From a virus, in IMG/VR virus record IMGVR_UViG_3300027721_000088, positions 1 through 21,751 of that record: DNA of 21,751 nt; one strand, 5' to 3'. A model generated the notes under the pieces. That model ran no database searches. It saw only the letters and a program-made list of their open reading frames with translations, and was not told the DNA's origin. The translations under genes and the position numbers were made by a program. Positions 7,279-14,893 of this stretch are shown in pieces; position 1 is the first letter of the stretch; each line of letters opens with the position of its first letter.

Positions 7279-8508
7279 TTATTCCTTTTTAGGTGGCTTT
7301 GCACCTTCTTCTGGGTCTTTAGGGGGTTTTCCACCTTCTGACGGGTTAGCTGCACTACCAGCAATATTAGCGGGAATTCTTAACTCATCACTCGCAGGAT
7401 CTTTATCAGGCATATATCCTATAGCATCCCTAGCTTCATTGGGGGTTAATATCCCTGTATTAACTAATGTTGTGTAATAATTAGCTGTTTCTTGTAATTC
7501 TGGCTGCATTGCGACTATTTCTGTAGTATCTTCTTCAAGTATATAACCAAAGTATCTTTCAAATGCAAAATTAATTTTACGCACTATAGGAATTACTGTT
7601 TCTAAGTAGTACATCCTCATATTTGGTGCTAAATTAGCATTATTACCAGAATCTAATAATACTGGTGGAATTCCTAAAGCCTTTAGAATGATTTTCTCAT
7701 TATCTGCAATAGAATTTTGAAAATCTAAGTCTTTAAAGTTTACATCAGAAATAGTATCTATTTCTAATCCACCGTCTAATATAAGGGGGCGTCTGCCACC
7801 TGTATTAGGATTATACTTCTGACTCCAGGCCGCTAACATTCTAGCTTTAATTTTTTCTGATAAAGTGTTAGGACTTTTAATTATAAGGCCTGGTACTGCT
7901 CCATTTTCAAAGAAATTATCCTGAAAATTACGCATAGATAGCATTAATTTCATAGTACGTAATGCAGGTTTAAGTCTAGAAACACCTCTATATATATCTC
8001 TAAGGGAGTTTTCTTTTATATGAATTATTTCCTTAGGACTATAGGTGTCTTTTCCTTGATATACGAATTCTTTTATATATGTTATTTTATCAGATACAAT
8101 CTGCATATTTGCTGCTGGCATATGATACATATAAGAACCATCAAAATATATAAATATATTGCCATCTAGTAAATAATCAATAATTAAGTTGCGTTTAAAT
8201 GTATTTATATCTTGATACAAATTGGGTTCATGATTAAGTAACTTAGTTAACTTTTTAACTTGTACTCCTGAAATAACACTAAGACCAGGAGACTGTTTGC
8301 TTACTACTGTAGGTATCTCCGCTGTATCATCTACAATCATGTTAACCCCACGATTAACAATTTCTAATTCTTCATACATTTTAGTATAAGAAAAAGTGGC
8401 TTCCGTACTAGAGTACGAATTACCACCACTTATACTAGGCTGAGAAGGATTTAACTTCTCTACGCGTTTTTGTGCTGCGCTATCTAAAATTCTATTATAC
8501 CAAGCCAT
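7279..8508 (-). CDS. portal protein (HK97 family)
   Basis: The protein matches the HK97-type portal, the 12-subunit ring at the packaging vertex. Features are an N-terminal helix (MAWYNRILDSAAQKR), ELEIVNRGVNMIVDDTAEIP, NLIIDYLLDGNIFIYF, a crown/stem region with RDIYRGVSRLKPALRTM, and SMRNFQDNFFENGAVPGLII. These are followed by IADNEKIILKALGIPPVLL and NLAPNMRMYYLETVIPIVRKI, the signature Asn...Met-Arg...Val-Ile-Pro segment. The tail is Pro/Lys-rich (EGGKPPKDPEEGAKPPKKE). I chose the ATG at 8506-8508 (409 residues), with AAAGAG upstream, over a TTG seven codons earlier that lacks a better site. It overlaps the HNH stop by 14 bases. It is not next to large terminase, as is more usual, but 7.8 kb away. 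Confidence 0.92.
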   Translation of the reverse strand: MAWYNRILDSAAQKRVEKLNPSQPSISGGNSYSSTEATFSYTKMYEELEIVNRGVNMIVDDTAEIPTVVSKQSPGLSVISGVQVKKLTKLLNHEPNLYQDINTFKRNLIIDYLLDGNIFIYFDGSYMYHMPAANMQIVSDKITYIKEFVYQGKDTYSPKEIIHIKENSLRDIYRGVSRLKPALRTMKLMLSMRNFQDNFFENGAVPGLIIKSPNTLSEKIKARMLAAWSQKYNPNTGGRRPLILDGGLEIDTISDVNFKDLDFQNSIADNEKIILKALGIPPVLLDSGNNANLAPNMRMYYLETVIPIVRKINFAFERYFGYILEEDTTEIVAMQPELQETANYYTTLVNTGILTPNEARDAIGYMPDKDPASDELRIPANIAGSAANPSEGGKPPKDPEEGAKPPKKE

Positions 8509-8869
8509 TTTTTGCTCTTTGGATCTCAACCCACTTTATCTGTTTTTTAGCGGTGCCGAGAGCTGGATTTTTACCATAAACAGAATGAAGCTGTAAATGG
8601 TGGTCGTGGCATAGCGTTACTGCATGCTCATACAGTTCAGGCATATGTTCCTCGATGAACCTATCACGAAACTCCAAAACGTCTTCTGGCTTCAATCTAT
8701 TTAATTTCATCCAATGATGAAGTAAAGGACTTAAACTATAATGATGGTGAAAGTCTAACTTCTCCGTGGAACCGCAAATACGGCATTCAGTACCTTTCTC
8801 GTACCTGGCCTTTGCTCGATCTCGTATAAATTTGACCGTATCTCTTTGGTTTTTATATTCTACAGCCAT
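8495..8869 (-). CDS. HNH endonuclease
   Basis: This 124-residue protein has a zinc-knuckle Cys pair (C29-x-x-C32), the HHH at 41-43 holding the first catalytic His, and the second metal half VTLCHDHHLQLHSVYG (C87-x-x-H90, then H91 and H95). The order CxxC...DxHHH...LCxxHH is the HNH nuclease fold. The inserted segment (about 45-82) is helical and charged. The start has GAGG six bases upstream and lies about 22 bases after a predicted transcription start. Many HK97-type phages have an HNH protein beside the terminase that aids cos cleavage; here it leads the portal-capsid unit instead. It could be a packaging factor or a free-standing homing nuclease; sequence does not decide. Confidence 0.85.
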   Translation of the reverse strand: MAVEYKNQRDTVKFIRDRAKARYEKGTECRICGSTEKLDFHHHYSLSPLLHHWMKLNRLKPEDVLEFRDRFIEEHMPELYEHAVTLCHDHHLQLHSVYGKNPALGTAKKQIKWVEIQRAKNGLV

Positions 8870-8897
8870 TTAATACCTCATTGTTTTATATTCTTAT

Positions 8898-8926
8898 ATT
8901 ATCCTATAATTTAGATATATTGTCAA
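8898..8926 (-). promoter_or_regulatory. sigma70-type promoter of the HNH-portal-capsid-tail unit
   Basis: The -35 box TTGACA (8921-8926) and -10 box GATAAT (8898-8903) are 17 bases apart. The expected start of transcription is near 8891, about 22 bases before the HNH ATG. A small hairpin (TGCTA-CTA-TAGCA, 8941-8953) sits upstream of the -35 box and has no U-tract, so it may be a protein site rather than a terminator. Confidence 0.8.
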
Positions 8927-8959
8927 ACACTTTTTTTCTCTGCTATAGTAGCAAATAAA

Positions 8960-9268
8960 TTAAAAAGTCCCTGCCATCTTAGGATCAAAGGTATATCTAA
9001 CCTTATCACCAAAAAGGTCATAACCCTGTCCAATTACATGAGCTTGAAAATACCATACTCCTGGAGCATTAATATCTGAAGTTGACTGTGTAATATATCT
9101 TAAATAGTGTTGTGTATTTTCCAATACATATGTTACTAATGGATTTGACCACTTACCTGTGGTGTTGTCTGGCTTAGTATATCTGATTTCCTTAGTTGTT
9201 GCATCAACGGCATCAAAATCTATTTTAATAGATATTTCTATGCCTTTGCCTGTTGCTATAGCTGTCAT
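8960..9268 (-). CDS. small Ig-like appendage protein
   Basis: This 102-residue protein starts at an ATG with AAGGAG-type ribosome site (GGAGAAAACA-ATG). The sequence is all-beta in character: GIEISIKIDFD, TKEIRYTKPDNTTGKWS, NTQHYLRYITQ, then INAPGVWYFQAHVIGQGYDLFGDKVRYTF. The pattern 'K-P-D-G/N-T-T-G-x-W' followed by 'G-x-W-x-x-Q-A-x-V' is seen in small phage structural proteins and in N-terminal domains of baseplate/receptor-binding proteins. It is the last gene of the appendage cluster, before the HNH promoter. Probable role is in a fibre or tip attachment; function is inferred only from pattern and position. Confidence 0.6.
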   Translation of the reverse strand: MTAIATGKGIEISIKIDFDAVDATTKEIRYTKPDNTTGKWSNPLVTYVLENTQHYLRYITQSTSDINAPGVWYFQAHVIGQGYDLFGDKVRYTFDPKMAGTF

Positions 9269-9279
9269 TGTTTTCTCCT

Positions 9280-11823
9280 TTAGCGGCAGTCTTTTATCTT
9301 GCCGACAAGATTGATTCTTTGTACTACTGTTCCATGAAGGTTAACAGGACAAATTCTTCCATCAATCTCTATTTTAGTAATTATAGACCCAACCATTCGT
9401 GCATTAGTAACGGGTCCCTCTAAGTCCACTCTTGTAATTATAGTACCTAGTAAGCATACTCTAGCAGTTATTTGTTCTAAAACAGCATTCCATATATCAG
9501 CATAAGCTGTTGATATACCATTAACTGTGAATTCAGTTAATACATAATTAGCTGTATTAGCTTGGGTACTAGAGATACCATTAATACTGAAATCTGCTAG
9601 TACTATAACCCCAGATTGTCCGATAGCAGCAGATGTGCCGTCAGTATTAAATTGTACTAAATCTAATCTAGCTGATGTACCTAATGTGGTCGATGTAGCT
9701 GCAACATTACCAACTATTGGTTTAATAGCAGCAGCAATACCTATTGTAGTAGAAGTACCCGAAGCATTAAGATTAACAGGTACAGTGTTAGTATCTCCGC
9801 TATCCGCGGTAGAATACGACATACCAATTACATTAAATACTGTACCAGCTATCTTACTCGAAATCGCCGTGGTGCTAGAAGTACCATTGGCTGATGCTAC
9901 AGCGGCGAATACAACCTTACTTACACCTGTTGTAGAAGCTGTCCCAGCTTCATTAAATGTAGCTGATATTATAATAGCTGAATTAGCTAGTGCGGATGAT
10001 ATTCCAGATGCGCTAATATTAGCTGCTCTACGTGTTTCAGAGTAAGCTATCGCGCTAGAAGTACCTGAAGCATTAACATTTGCAGTTTTACGTGTTTCAG
10101 AATTAGCTACAGCACTAGAAGTACCACTTGCACTAGCATTTGCAGCTTTGCGTATTTCAGAATTAGCTACAGCACTGGAAATACCACTTGCATTAGCATT
10201 AACTGATATAGTATTAGTATCTCCGCTATTCGCAGTAGAATACGACATACCAATTACGTTAAATACTACACTAGCTATCTTACTTGAAGTTGCTTCAGCA
10301 CTAGAAGCACCCGCTGCGTTAGCTTCAGTAGCTTTAAGTGTTTCAGAGTTAGCTGCAGCACTAGAAGTACCAGAAGCATTAAAATCTGTTTCTACAACAC
10401 TTGTAGTAATAGTCCACTTAGGAGTTGCTGAAACTATTTGTGCTGGAACGCCATTAATAAGTACACGGAATTCGTATTGTTGTAAATCTATGGCGGCAGC
10501 AGTTGGTCTGATAGACCATTCGTCTTCTCTATACTGATTAACCCCTAAATCTACAGAATCAGTAGGATTTTGATCATCTTGTATGCGACCGCCACCAAAG
10601 GTTCTACCTGGTGGTGCTATAAGTTGTGCGGTAGTATTCTCACCACTTGGAGCAATATTAGCTGAGGGGGCAAGTTCAAACTCTGCCACTATGCCAATAT
10701 CTTCTATATCACCAATAGTTGTAGAGGTACCAACAGCATTAAATACTGCGGCTGCAATATTAGCAGAGTTACCAATAGTCGTAGAAGTACTTGGCTCAGT
10801 GAAGCTTGCTAAGGCTTTAGAGCTAGCATTTCCCGTTGTGCTAGAAGTACTAGGTTCATTGAATGTTGCTAGAGCAGTAGAATTGCCTACACCCGTTGTG
10901 CTTGACGCACCCGAGGCGGTGGCAGTCGTACCACTTAGAAAGCTAGAAACACCCGTTGTGCTTGACGCACCCGAGGCGGAAGCCGTACCAGGACATACAC
11001 AAGCAGTATTTCCTGTTGAAGCTGCTGAAGCTGCTACTGTGAAAGTCGCCTCTATTATAGCAGCAATTTGTCCTATTGTGGCTGAAGATGCTGGTGCATT
11101 AAAGGTTACGTTAGCTTGCGCTCCAGATACACCTGTTGTAGTAGCTTCAGCAACAGCAGAACCTTCGCCTTCCTGATAGTTGGGTTGCGGCTTAAGTGCA
11201 TATGCCCATGAACCACTCGCGCCATTGGTCTGCTCCCAAGTGAATGCACCTGTTGCGCCTGCCGTGGCTTTCTCACCGGAAGCATGAGCAATGGACGTAT
11301 CAATGCCGCCTGTAGATAGAGTCTCCGCACGGGCTACCAATGTCGGACTGGTACAGGCTTGAGCAGTAACGGCTACGTCAGGTGAGTTCGCAACTACCAG
11401 TACAACCCACGCACCGTTCGTTGCGGTGGTGATCTGCGCCTGTGTCTCGTCACCACTGGCATTTGCCTCGCCAACGATGGTTGCATCAGCTAATGGATCA
11501 CCCGTTGCCACGCAACCACGGTAAATCGTAATAATAGGTGCAGTACTATTCGTCAGACCAGAACCTGTAACTGTCTGACTAACATGGTTTCCAGTGGCTC
11601 TTGACCACAGCGTCTTGCCGCTAAACGTGGTGTTGTATGTCTGTGAGTGCTTCTGGGAGAACGCGGGGCCACTATAAGTGCCGCCAATCGTGCCATTGCC
11701 AGTGCCACGGTGCGTGAACTCCAAAATAATGATGTCACCAGCTTGTGTTACAGGCAGCGTAAGGCTGAATGACGTTGTGATGTTGCCCGACGTTTGTACT
11801 CTGTTAACGTATGTAATCGCCAT
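9280..11823 (-). CDS. long repeat-rich appendage/fibre protein (847 residues)
   Basis: The protein is modular. Residues 1-213 form a beta-sandwich domain (AGDIIILEFTHRG, ITIYRGC, TTATNGAWVVLVV, GATGAFTWEQ, SWAYALKP) of a kind common at the N-terminus of phage and secreted surface proteins. Residues about 225-372 carry 7-8 copies of a 20-residue A/S/T-rich repeat. Residues about 380-478 are a second beta domain (GGGRIQDDQNPTDSVDL, EDEWSIRPTAAAI, YEFRVLINGVP). Residues 481-784 carry about 15 more repeats. Residues 786-847 hold three copies of an 18-21 residue unit with G-(T/S)-(I/V)-(I/V)-x-(R/K)-(I/V)-x-(L/I)-x-G. The ATG overlaps the upstream stop (TAATG). The N-domain DNA is markedly GC-richer than the rest. 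Likely a virion fibre or decoration; no enzymatic motif is seen. Confidence 0.8.
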   Translation of the reverse strand: MAITYVNRVQTSGNITTSFSLTLPVTQAGDIIILEFTHRGTGNGTIGGTYSGPAFSQKHSQTYNTTFSGKTLWSRATGNHVSQTVTGSGLTNSTAPIITIYRGCVATGDPLADATIVGEANASGDETQAQITTATNGAWVVLVVANSPDVAVTAQACTSPTLVARAETLSTGGIDTSIAHASGEKATAGATGAFTWEQTNGASGSWAYALKPQPNYQEGEGSAVAEATTTGVSGAQANVTFNAPASSATIGQIAAIIEATFTVAASAASTGNTACVCPGTASASGASSTTGVSSFLSGTTATASGASSTTGVGNSTALATFNEPSTSSTTGNASSKALASFTEPSTSTTIGNSANIAAAVFNAVGTSTTIGDIEDIGIVAEFELAPSANIAPSGENTTAQLIAPPGRTFGGGRIQDDQNPTDSVDLGVNQYREDEWSIRPTAAAIDLQQYEFRVLINGVPAQIVSATPKWTITTSVVETDFNASGTSSAAANSETLKATEANAAGASSAEATSSKIASVVFNVIGMSYSTANSGDTNTISVNANASGISSAVANSEIRKAANASASGTSSAVANSETRKTANVNASGTSSAIAYSETRRAANISASGISSALANSAIIISATFNEAGTASTTGVSKVVFAAVASANGTSSTTAISSKIAGTVFNVIGMSYSTADSGDTNTVPVNLNASGTSTTIGIAAAIKPIVGNVAATSTTLGTSARLDLVQFNTDGTSAAIGQSGVIVLADFSINGISSTQANTANYVLTEFTVNGISTAYADIWNAVLEQITARVCLLGTIITRVDLEGPVTNARMVGSIITKIEIDGRICPVNLHGTVVQRINLVGKIKDCR
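9472..10383 (-). repeat. second block of 20-residue repeats in the 847-residue protein (about 15 copies)
   Basis: The coding period is about 60 bp. Typical units are NASGTSSAVANSETRKAAN and NEAGTASTTGVSKVVFAAV. The consensus is (N/S)-x-x-G-x-S-(S/T)-x-x-(A/G)-x-S-x-x-x-x-x-x-x. Two units are 22 residues long and nearly identical (NVIGMSYSTANSGDTNT). Confidence 0.85.
10708..11151 (-). repeat. first block of 20-residue repeats in the 847-residue protein (7-8 copies)
   Basis: Units include ASGASSTTGVSS, ASGASSTTGVGN, NEPSTSSTTGNASSKALAS and TEPSTSTTIGNSANIAAAV. The same units occur in the neighbouring 589-residue protein. Two adjacent units share an identical stretch of DNA around 10889-10918 and 10949-10978. 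Confidence 0.85.
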
Positions 11824-13592
11824 TACACGTTCCTCCAGCTAGGTTCACCAACTTTACGATACTGTAAAGTTACCTGGGCAGGATCAGCTTCACCTGTAGC
11901 ACTAGATATAATACGTAACCTCTTGGTTACTAACTTATCAGTAGAAATATCTACTTCTTGTGCAACCATCCAAGTGGCGGTGATTTCTGTACCGTCATCG
12001 TTTCTAAAACGATAACCTTCTTGCTCATATACAGCTGGAGTAATACCCGTAGTTGATGAACTACCCGTAGCATTAGCAGTTGTTAATATAATAGTGGATG
12101 AATTAGCCTGGCTAGTAGAGTCACCTATAGCGTTAGCATTTGTTAAGACTCTAGATGCTGTAGCACCTGTAGTTGATGAACTACCAGTAGCATTAGCAGT
12201 TATTAATATTTTAGCTGCTGCTACACCTGTAGTTGATGAACTACCAACTGCACTAGCAGTTGTCAGAGCTTCACTAGCCGCATTAGCTTGGCTAGTAGAG
12301 GTACCAGTGGCATTAGCAGTTGCTATTACAATAGAAGCCGCTATACCTATAGTTGACGAGATACCTGCAGCATTAGCATCTGCACCACCTGCCGCGGCAT
12401 CAGACATTTGAGCTTGTGAGGTTGAAGTACCCGCAGCAGCGATTGTACTACCTGCTGTAGCACCTGAATTAGATGCTGAAATAGAAGTACCAGGTTCAGT
12501 AAAGGTTGTTAAGGATAAAGCAGAAGCAACACCGGATGTTAATGCCGTCCCAGCGGCATTAAGATTCGTAGTCGCAATATTAGAAGAATTACCTGTAGTT
12601 GTAGCAGTACCATTCGCTGCCGCGATAGTTGTGAATACAGTACCAGAATCTGCTGAAGAAGTAGATTGAGCGATAGAACTAGTATCTGTTAACCAGATAG
12701 CCACGGTATTAGCTAGCGCCGAAGAGGCTGCTGTAGCTGCCGCCAGACTTAAATTAATAGAAGTTGCAATACCTGTGGTTGTTGAACTAGCAGTAGCACT
12801 AGCTACGGTATTAATTATCTTTGCACTTGCTCCAGTAGTGCCAGCAGATGCAGTCACACTACCTGTTGTTAATACTATATTAGAAGAATTTGCGGCAGAG
12901 GTTGCAGAAGCTGTAGCAGAAGCATTTGTTAATGCTAGTGCTGCTGCATTAGCTGTTGAGGTTGCAGCAGCTGTAGCAGAAGCTGTAGCAGAAAATATAG
13001 CCGCTGTGTTACCTATAGTTGTAGATGTACCTGATGCATTAGCGTCTGCTGACGCAGCATTGTTGCCATCAATACCATCCGCTGTAGCACTAGAAGCACC
13101 CGTTGCGGTAGCAGTTGTTAATGCTAGTACTAGTGCATTAGCAGCTGAAGTAGAAGTACTGGGTTCAGTGAAAGCTGTTAAAGCTCTAGCTGCTGCTATA
13201 CCTGTGGTGGTTGAAGAAGCCGGTGCAGTAAATGTTGCTCCAGATACATTTCCAGAGTTTGCTGCAGTACTAGAAGTACACGCCTCTGTAAAAGTAGTTG
13301 ATACTATCCAAGCACTAATACCTGTTGTACTAGAAGTAGCAGGCTCATTAAAAGTTACATTAGCGTCCGCACCTGAAACGCCCGTAGTGGTTGAAGATGC
13401 TGGTGCATTAAAAGTTACATTAGCGTCCGCACCTGAAACGCCTGTAGTGGTTGACGCACCCGTTGCGTTAGCATCAGTAGGTTGAAAATTCTGTGTAGGA
13501 GTCTCAACATCAAGATTACCAGACGTACCCCAGATAATACCTGCGGAGGTAACTCTGACTTGCGTTATGTGCCATGTAATATCAAAGGCCAT
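11823..13592 (-). CDS. repeat-rich appendage/fibre protein (589 residues)
   Basis: Residues 1-40 are a short N-terminal segment (MAFDITWHITQVRVTSAGII...). Residues 41-521 are about 24 tandem copies of a 20-residue Ala/Ser/Thr repeat, nearly all exactly 20 long. Residues 522-589 are a C-terminal beta domain beginning EQEGYRFRNDDGTEITATW and ending TLQYRKVGEPSWRNV. I know this domain as a frequent C-terminal or linking module of phage and bacterial surface proteins (typically EGFRWRNDDGSE...). It starts by TAATG overlap with the gene before and ends by TAATG overlap with the gene after, so the two repeat proteins are translationally coupled. The regular period and small residues suggest an extended beta-solenoid or fibrous shaft. 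Function as a virion appendage is inference. Reading the opposite strand gives long open frames only because the repeat is low in complexity. Confidence 0.8.
   Translation of the reverse strand: MAFDITWHITQVRVTSAGIIWGTSGNLDVETPTQNFQPTDANATGASTTTGVSGADANVTFNAPASSTTTGVSGADANVTFNEPATSSTTGISAWIVSTTFTEACTSSTAANSGNVSGATFTAPASSTTTGIAAARALTAFTEPSTSTSAANALVLALTTATATGASSATADGIDGNNAASADANASGTSTTIGNTAAIFSATASATAAATSTANAAALALTNASATASATSAANSSNIVLTTGSVTASAGTTGASAKIINTVASATASSTTTGIATSINLSLAAATAASSALANTVAIWLTDTSSIAQSTSSADSGTVFTTIAAANGTATTTGNSSNIATTNLNAAGTALTSGVASALSLTTFTEPGTSISASNSGATAGSTIAAAGTSTSQAQMSDAAAGGADANAAGISSTIGIAASIVIATANATGTSTSQANAASEALTTASAVGSSSTTGVAAAKILITANATGSSSTTGATASRVLTNANAIGDSTSQANSSTIILTTANATGSSSTTGITPAVYEQEGYRFRNDDGTEITATWMVAQEVDISTDKLVTKRLRIISSATGEADPAQVTLQYRKVGEPSWRNV
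12030..13472 (-). repeat. tandem 60-bp coding repeat, about 24 copies
   Basis: The period is 60 bp (20 residues), with two units of 22. Sample units are NAPASSTTTGVSGADANVTF, ANATGTSTSQANAASEALTT and ANATGSSSTTGATASRVLTN. Adjacent copies near 13345-13380 and 13405-13440 are identical for 36 bases, so recent duplication is likely. All copies stay in frame. Confidence 0.92.
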
Positions 13593-14620
13593 TACGCACC
13601 ATCATTATAGGTTATCTGAACGTTCAACTCAGCTACCTTTTCCCATGTCCAACCACCAAAGGGAACACTAAGCGAAGTCCAAGGTAGATAAGTGGTTGTG
13701 TTAATATTATGCGTTAACAAAGTTTCCAAGATATACTTAACAAATAGTGTGGCAGACCCACCATCAATTATATCGCACATATAACCGCTATTTACTTCGA
13801 CTAACGAAATTGCACCACCTGAAGTTGGGGCAGTTGTACCCCACCCAACAAGAGCACCATTACCTATCGACCTAAATGCGCCTGTAAGATCACTGCCATC
13901 AAACGCAAACTCGTCACCACTCCAGATATTTGCGCTGTCAGTAATATCAGTATGTCCATCAAAATAATAAACGTCTTCTCTGGTTGCTCCAATTACTGTT
14001 GTACCACTTAAGACTGCCGCGTGAACAACATCCAGTGCTCCGTTACCAGCACCGATAACAATATTGCTATTGATTGCTGTAGTGCCGCTTAACAGTCTCG
14101 CGGTATCTGACGTATAAGTTCCGGTAAGTTCTCCAGCGGAGACCTCCTTCTGAAGTGTGTCACCACCCATGCTTTTGGTGATGAACCAATAAACTACTAA
14201 AACCGCACCATTCCAATCAGCAAGTGTTGCAGCAGTGTCAACACCCGTAAACGCAATGACGGAACTGTTGGTGGATGCCGTCGTGGTGATGCTACTGGCA
14301 ACCGTAGCTTCATTGGTAAGCGCAGTCGTAAGGTCTGATTTGTATACACGGGCACGTAAACTGTCCCAAGTGTTTACTTGTGTTCCTGCTGCTCTCCTGT
14401 AGCGCAGTTGAACGGATAAGGTGTCTACATTCGATAGGCCAGAGGGAAACGCATCTATTTCAAATCGGGCTGAGTACGTGCCTGTTGCGTTTTGACTTGT
14501 GTAAACGTAGTCAGCATCATCAGCAGATGCAATAACCTCTAATACGGGGTCTGTTCCAACCTTGACCGTGCCGCTGACATTGGTATAGACACCTAATTCA
14601 ATGACTGGTAAATTAGCCAT
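13592..14620 (-). CDS. beta-rich virion appendage protein (unknown family)
   Basis: This 342-residue protein starts at an ATG eight bases inside the preceding gene and ends by TAATG overlap. It is all-beta in character. The N-terminal half reads like a jelly-roll or carbohydrate-binding type sandwich (ATGTYSARFEIDAFP, VDTLSVQLRYRRAAG, WDSLRARVY, WNGAVLVVYW). The second half has VYYFDGHTDITDSANIWSGD and ends with GGWTWEKVAELNVQITYN. No transmembrane segment or signal peptide is seen. Codons are GC-richer than in the terminase and head genes. The position among fibre-type genes suggests an appendage subunit. I do not recognise a named family. Confidence 0.6.
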   Translation of the reverse strand: MANLPVIELGVYTNVSGTVKVGTDPVLEVIASADDADYVYTSQNATGTYSARFEIDAFPSGLSNVDTLSVQLRYRRAAGTQVNTWDSLRARVYKSDLTTALTNEATVASSITTTASTNSSVIAFTGVDTAATLADWNGAVLVVYWFITKSMGGDTLQKEVSAGELTGTYTSDTARLLSGTTAINSNIVIGAGNGALDVVHAAVLSGTTVIGATREDVYYFDGHTDITDSANIWSGDEFAFDGSDLTGAFRSIGNGALVGWGTTAPTSGGAISLVEVNSGYMCDIIDGGSATLFVKYILETLLTHNINTTTYLPWTSLSVPFGGWTWEKVAELNVQITYNDGA

Positions 14621-14882
14621 TGTTCACGCCCCCGCAAGTATTACACCGTTCCCCTGAGACAGGCCATTCACCACACTTATTGGTGGATAACCCTACTTGC
14701 TCCCAGACGGGCTGAACTTGTTGAATGTAACGTACGTCAGCATGGACTAAATCCCAAGAACCTAATTCTCGGCGTAGACCACAAGCCCAACGGCGACCCC
14801 CAACAGTACCCTCTTCTAAGAATGGGCAGACGGGGCCATTCAAGTAACAGCAATGATCATCAGTGTTGCCAGAACAGAGCAT
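14613..14882 (-). CDS. cysteine-rich small protein, possible metal binder
   Basis: This 89-residue protein has eight cysteines (C3, C11, C12, C19, C34, C70, C80, C83). Conserved-looking blocks are C-P-F-L-E-E-G-T-V, RRWACGLRRELGSWD and a C-terminal C-x(9)-C-N-T-C-G. The ATG has AGGAG five bases upstream. The Cys spacing suggests a zinc or iron-sulphur site, or a disulphide-bonded virion protein. I recall similar small Cys-rich proteins annotated as hypothetical in other phages near tail genes, but no function is known to me. It lies in the GC-richer cassette between two structural genes. Confidence 0.65.
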   Translation of the reverse strand: MLCSGNTDDHCCYLNGPVCPFLEEGTVGGRRWACGLRRELGSWDLVHADVRYIQQVQPVWEQVGLSTNKCGEWPVSGERCNTCGGVNNG

Positions 14883-14893
14883 GACGGCTCCTG

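Noticed and set aside
8509-8529. TTG start seven codons upstream for the portal
   Set aside because: The ATG at 8506-8508 gives the expected N-terminal helix and has AAAGAG upstream; TTG would enlarge the overlap with the HNH gene for no benefit.
8941-8953. Hairpin TGCTA-CTA-TAGCA as a terminator
   Set aside because: The stem is only five pairs and no U-tract follows on either strand.
9280-11823. Diversity-generating retroelement variable region
   Set aside because: Near-identical copies differ at scattered positions without an adenine-only bias, and there is no reverse transcriptase gene in the window.
12030-13472. CRISPR-like 60-base periodicity
   Set aside because: The whole 60-base unit varies gradually and keeps one open frame with a 20-residue period. 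There is no constant repeat alternating with unrelated spacers.
12775-13485. Long open frame on the plus strand across the repeat array (and similar ones at 10583-11176, 9635-10045, 12094-12411)
   Set aside because: They are antisense products of low-complexity Ala/Ser/Thr codons, give Ala/Val-only peptides and lack ribosome sites.
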